Below, piece after piece: positions 42,160 to 43,192 of a stretch of 43,192 bases of DNA (the first letter of the stretch is position 1; the number at the start of each line of letters is the position of its first letter). The stretch covers positions 1 to 43,192 of the forward strand of contig JAZQZL010000057.1 in assembly GCA_045634005.1 (NCBI GenBank), given 5' to 3'. Position numbers and translations under genes: made by a program. Source of the stretch: Flemingiibacterium sp045634005 (GTDB taxonomy: Bacteria; Bacillota; Clostridia; Oscillospirales; CAG-272). A model generated the notes under the pieces. It ran no database searches. It worked only from the letters and a program-made list of their open reading frames with translations, and was not told the origin of the DNA.

Positions 42160-42187
42160 AAAAAGGGGACCTCGCGTGTCCCCTTTA
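42160..42187 (-). terminator. Terminator of the FAD-dependent dehydrogenase gene
   Basis: Stem AAAGGGGAC / GTCCCCTTT, seven-base loop, TTTTG tail on the minus strand, three bases after the stop codon. Confidence 0.9.
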
Positions 42188-42189
42188 AG

Positions 42190-43192
42190 TTATTTTGTAG
42201 GTGCATATACGCTCATCAAAGCACAGGCTGTCGCAATTCCGTCGATTGCCGCACTTGTGATGCCGCCGGCATAACCCGCGCCCTCTCCGCAAGGATAGAA
42301 ATTAAGCGCCGCAGATGCGGTCATTTTCTCGTTTCTCACAATGCGAACCGGTGATGACGTACGCGTTTCAACGCCCGTAAGCACCGTATCGCTTGCATCG
42401 AAGCCGCGTATCTTCTTACCGAATTTGTCAAAGCCCTTCTTTAGCATATCCGAAACGAACGAAGGAAGTACCGAAGACATATCGCAAAGCGTGTAAACGC
42501 CGTTTCTGTACGTCGGCTGTACCCGTGAAGGCTCGGTAAAATGCGACGTTTTTCCGTCGAGGAAGTCGCCGAGCGTTTCCACAGGAGCGCGGTAATCGTG
42601 CTCTCCCGTATCGGCGGCTTTATATGCCGCACGCTCAAGGCTTCGCTGGAACGCCACTCCGTCCTGCCACGTGCCGCCAACATCCTCCGGGAACACCGAC
42701 ACAACTATCGCCGCGTTGGCATTTTTACCGTCGCGCGCGTACCGGCTCATACCGTTGGTTACAACGCCGCCCTCCTCGCTCGCCGATGCCATAACCTCAC
42801 CGCCCGGACACATACAAAAGCTGTATACGCCGCGCGCGCTGTCGGACACAAGTCCGCTCTGCGCTTCGCGATATGACAGCGAATACTCGCCTGCAGGAAG
42901 CACGCGCCTGCCGTTTTTATCGCATATGTTCACCGCGTCACCGTAAAGCGCCGCGTCGATATCTTCTTGGAGATGCTCCGCACGAACGGCGACCGAAAAC
43001 GGCTTCGGCGCAAGTAAAAATCCGCGCGATGCGAGCATATCGTACGTGTCACGTGCGCTGTGACCGACGGCAAGTACCACCGCGCCGCATTCGAGAGTGG
43101 TCCAAGCGCCGCGTGAGGTCACGATCACCGATGAAACCCGTGCGTTTGTGATATTAACGACGTCAAGACGCGTATCGAAAAGTATCTCTCCG
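42190..43192 (-). CDS. NAD(P)/FAD-dependent dehydrogenase (COG2509 type), partial
   Basis: The frame is open to the right edge of the window, so the N-terminal FAD-binding part is cut off; about 333 residues are visible. They include the strand ending in GAVVLAVGHSARDTYDML, KPFSVAVRAEH, VYSFCMCPGGEVMASASEEGGVVTNGMS and the C-terminal FAD signature YPCGEGAGYAGGITSAAIDGIATA. This is the pattern of the uncharacterised FAD-dependent dehydrogenase group COG2509, widespread in clostridia. The apparent GTG start inside the frame at 43128 is not the true start. Confidence 0.9.
   Translation of the reverse strand, partial: GEILFDTRLDVVNITNARVSSVIVTSRGAWTTLECGAVVLAVGHSARDTYDMLASRGFLLAPKPFSVAVRAEHLQEDIDAALYGDAVNICDKNGRRVLPAGEYSLSYREAQSGLVSDSARGVYSFCMCPGGEVMASASEEGGVVTNGMSRYARDGKNANAAIVVSVFPEDVGGTWQDGVAFQRSLERAAYKAADTGEHDYRAPVETLGDFLDGKTSHFTEPSRVQPTYRNGVYTLCDMSSVLPSFVSDMLKKGFDKFGKKIRGFDASDTVLTGVETRTSSPVRIVRNEKMTASAALNFYPCGEGAGYAGGITSAAIDGIATACALMSVYAPTK

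Noticed and set aside
1..43192. CRISPR array or other regularly spaced repeats
   Set aside because: The only repeats seen are the three scattered copies of a 93-base element and the PHP gene duplications; there is no regular spacing and no cas-type gene.

Overview
The window reads as chromosome of a spore-forming, anaerobic member of the Clostridia, probably an Oscillospiraceae- or Christensenellales-like gut bacterium. The evidence is the spoIIGA-sigE pair, a Gram-positive type of Pel polysaccharide operon (no PelB or PelC), an aldo/keto reductase with two 4Fe-4S clusters, radical SAM and FliB-like proteins, and clean TTGACA/TATAAT promoters with GGAGG ribosome sites. The species cannot be named from the sequence alone.

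Region 1 (1-16600): a ten-gene, minus-strand operon for a Pel-like exopolysaccharide. In transcription order: an HD-GYP/SDR-like/PelD fusion, PelE, a DUF2194 deacetylase-like protein, PelF, PelG, a CotH-family lipoprotein kinase, a VTC-domain polyphosphate polymerase, a DUF4956 membrane protein, a PAS-GGDEF-EAL phosphodiesterase and a Cache-HAMP-GGDEF cyclase. Gaps are 38 bases or less and several genes overlap. One transcription unit therefore seems to hold synthesis, breakdown and sensing of cyclic di-GMP together with the synthase it controls. Diverged direct repeats lie on both sides (78-170 and 16339-16432). The right one runs into the 3' half of a tRNA-Pro gene, so the region may be an old genomic island.

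Region 2 (16440-18970): a scar region with the tRNA-Pro fragment, a headless large serine recombinase, a third copy of the repeat, and then a ferredoxin-type aldo/keto reductase with its own promoter.

Region 3 (19190-24070): a GntR/LacI-type regulator divergent from an amino-sugar gene set: a NagA-like deacetylase, an unusual NagB-family protein and a Gfo/Idh/MocA oxidoreductase.

Region 4 (24100-31420): small housekeeping and accessory genes: YetF-like DUF421 protein, cupin, GNAT acetyltransferase, a LysR regulator divergent from an ornithine-cyclodeaminase-like gene plus a metallo-beta-lactamase-fold hydrolase, pyroglutamyl peptidase, a small membrane protein, a radical SAM protein and a DUF6512 membrane protein.

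Region 5 (31420-37700): three tandem PHP-domain paralogs under one strong promoter, the spoIIGA-sigE sporulation pair, a DUF378 protein and a FliB-like protein.

Region 6 (37700-43192): the potABCD polyamine importer operon with a long leader, and the 3' part of a COG2509-type FAD-dependent dehydrogenase that runs off the right edge.
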